Positions 5,134-5,155 of a DNA stretch of 5,155 nt are shown in pieces. Source of the stretch: an uncultured Lachnospiraceae bacterium (lineage in GTDB: Bacteria > Bacillota > Clostridia > Lachnospirales > Lachnospiraceae); the NCBI GenBank assembly GCA_902767065.1, contig CACXFW010000072.1, positions 1 to 5,155 of the forward strand, written 5' to 3'. A program made the position numbers and the translations under genes. A model generated the notes under the pieces. It had not been told where the DNA came from. It was given only the letters and a program-made list of their open reading frames with translations, and made no database searches. The number at the start of each line of letters is the position of its first letter. Positions within the stretch are counted from its first letter, which is position 1.

Positions 5134-5155
5134 GGATCTGAGCGGTTCCAGGGGG
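5086..5155 (+). repeat. 70-base near-perfect hairpin reaching the window end
   Basis: The left arm 5086-5120 and right arm 5123-5155 form 32 pairs around TT. The segments are CCTCC/GGGGG, TGGAA/TTCCA, TT/GG, GCTC/GAGC, GATCC/GGATC and GTCAGATAAGC/GCTTATCTGAC. The only interruptions are an AT/T internal loop and one bulged A. Three pairs are G-U wobbles in the rightward transcript and would be A-C mismatches in the leftward one. The stem is cut by the window edge and may continue. It could be a multi-copy palindromic element, a mobile-element end or a strong transcript-end structure. Confidence 0.6.

Noticed and set aside
1..5155. CRISPR array or defence system
   Set aside because: There are no regularly spaced direct repeats of 23-40 bases and no Cas or other defence proteins; all four proteins fit sugar use and its control.

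Overview
The window holds a compact sugar-utilisation locus, most likely from an anaerobic Gram-positive of the Clostridia (Lachnospiraceae-like). This is inferred, not proven. The supports are very strong AGGAGG-type ribosome binding sites before all four genes, GC-rich coding DNA split by an AT-rich intergenic stretch, a sigma-A-type promoter, and the resemblance of the proteins to clostridial and Paenibacillus-type sugar loci. No rRNA, tRNA, CRISPR array, transposase or integrase gene was seen.

Layout. Positions 1-266 carry no gene but several palindromes, some of which may end transcription of the left operon. Positions 267-3073 hold a leftward three-gene operon. In order of transcription it has two paralogous 311-residue winged-helix (ArsR-like) regulators and a cytoplasmic family-43 glycoside hydrolase. 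Both junctions in the operon overlap by exactly 8 bases. Positions 3074-3555 form a divergent control region with a strong rightward promoter, a leftward extended -10 promoter and several inverted repeats that could be operators. Positions 3556-4908 encode a rightward extracellular sugar-binding protein of an ABC importer. Positions 4909-5155 again lack genes and hold three hairpin structures, the last running to the final base of the window.

How the parts may work together (inference). The binding protein captures a plant-derived arabinose- or xylose-containing oligosaccharide outside the cell. An importer whose permeases are not in this window brings it in, and the hydrolase trims it in the cytoplasm. 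The two regulators have almost identical DNA-recognition helices but more divergent C-terminal domains. They may read the same operators in the divergent region while sensing different ligands, or act as a heterodimer.

The least explained features are the tandem regulator pair with its uncharacterised C-terminal domain, the inverted repeat that encloses the regulator ribosome binding site and start codon, the lack of a lipoprotein cysteine in the binding protein, the absence of permease genes directly after it, and the palindrome-rich ends.
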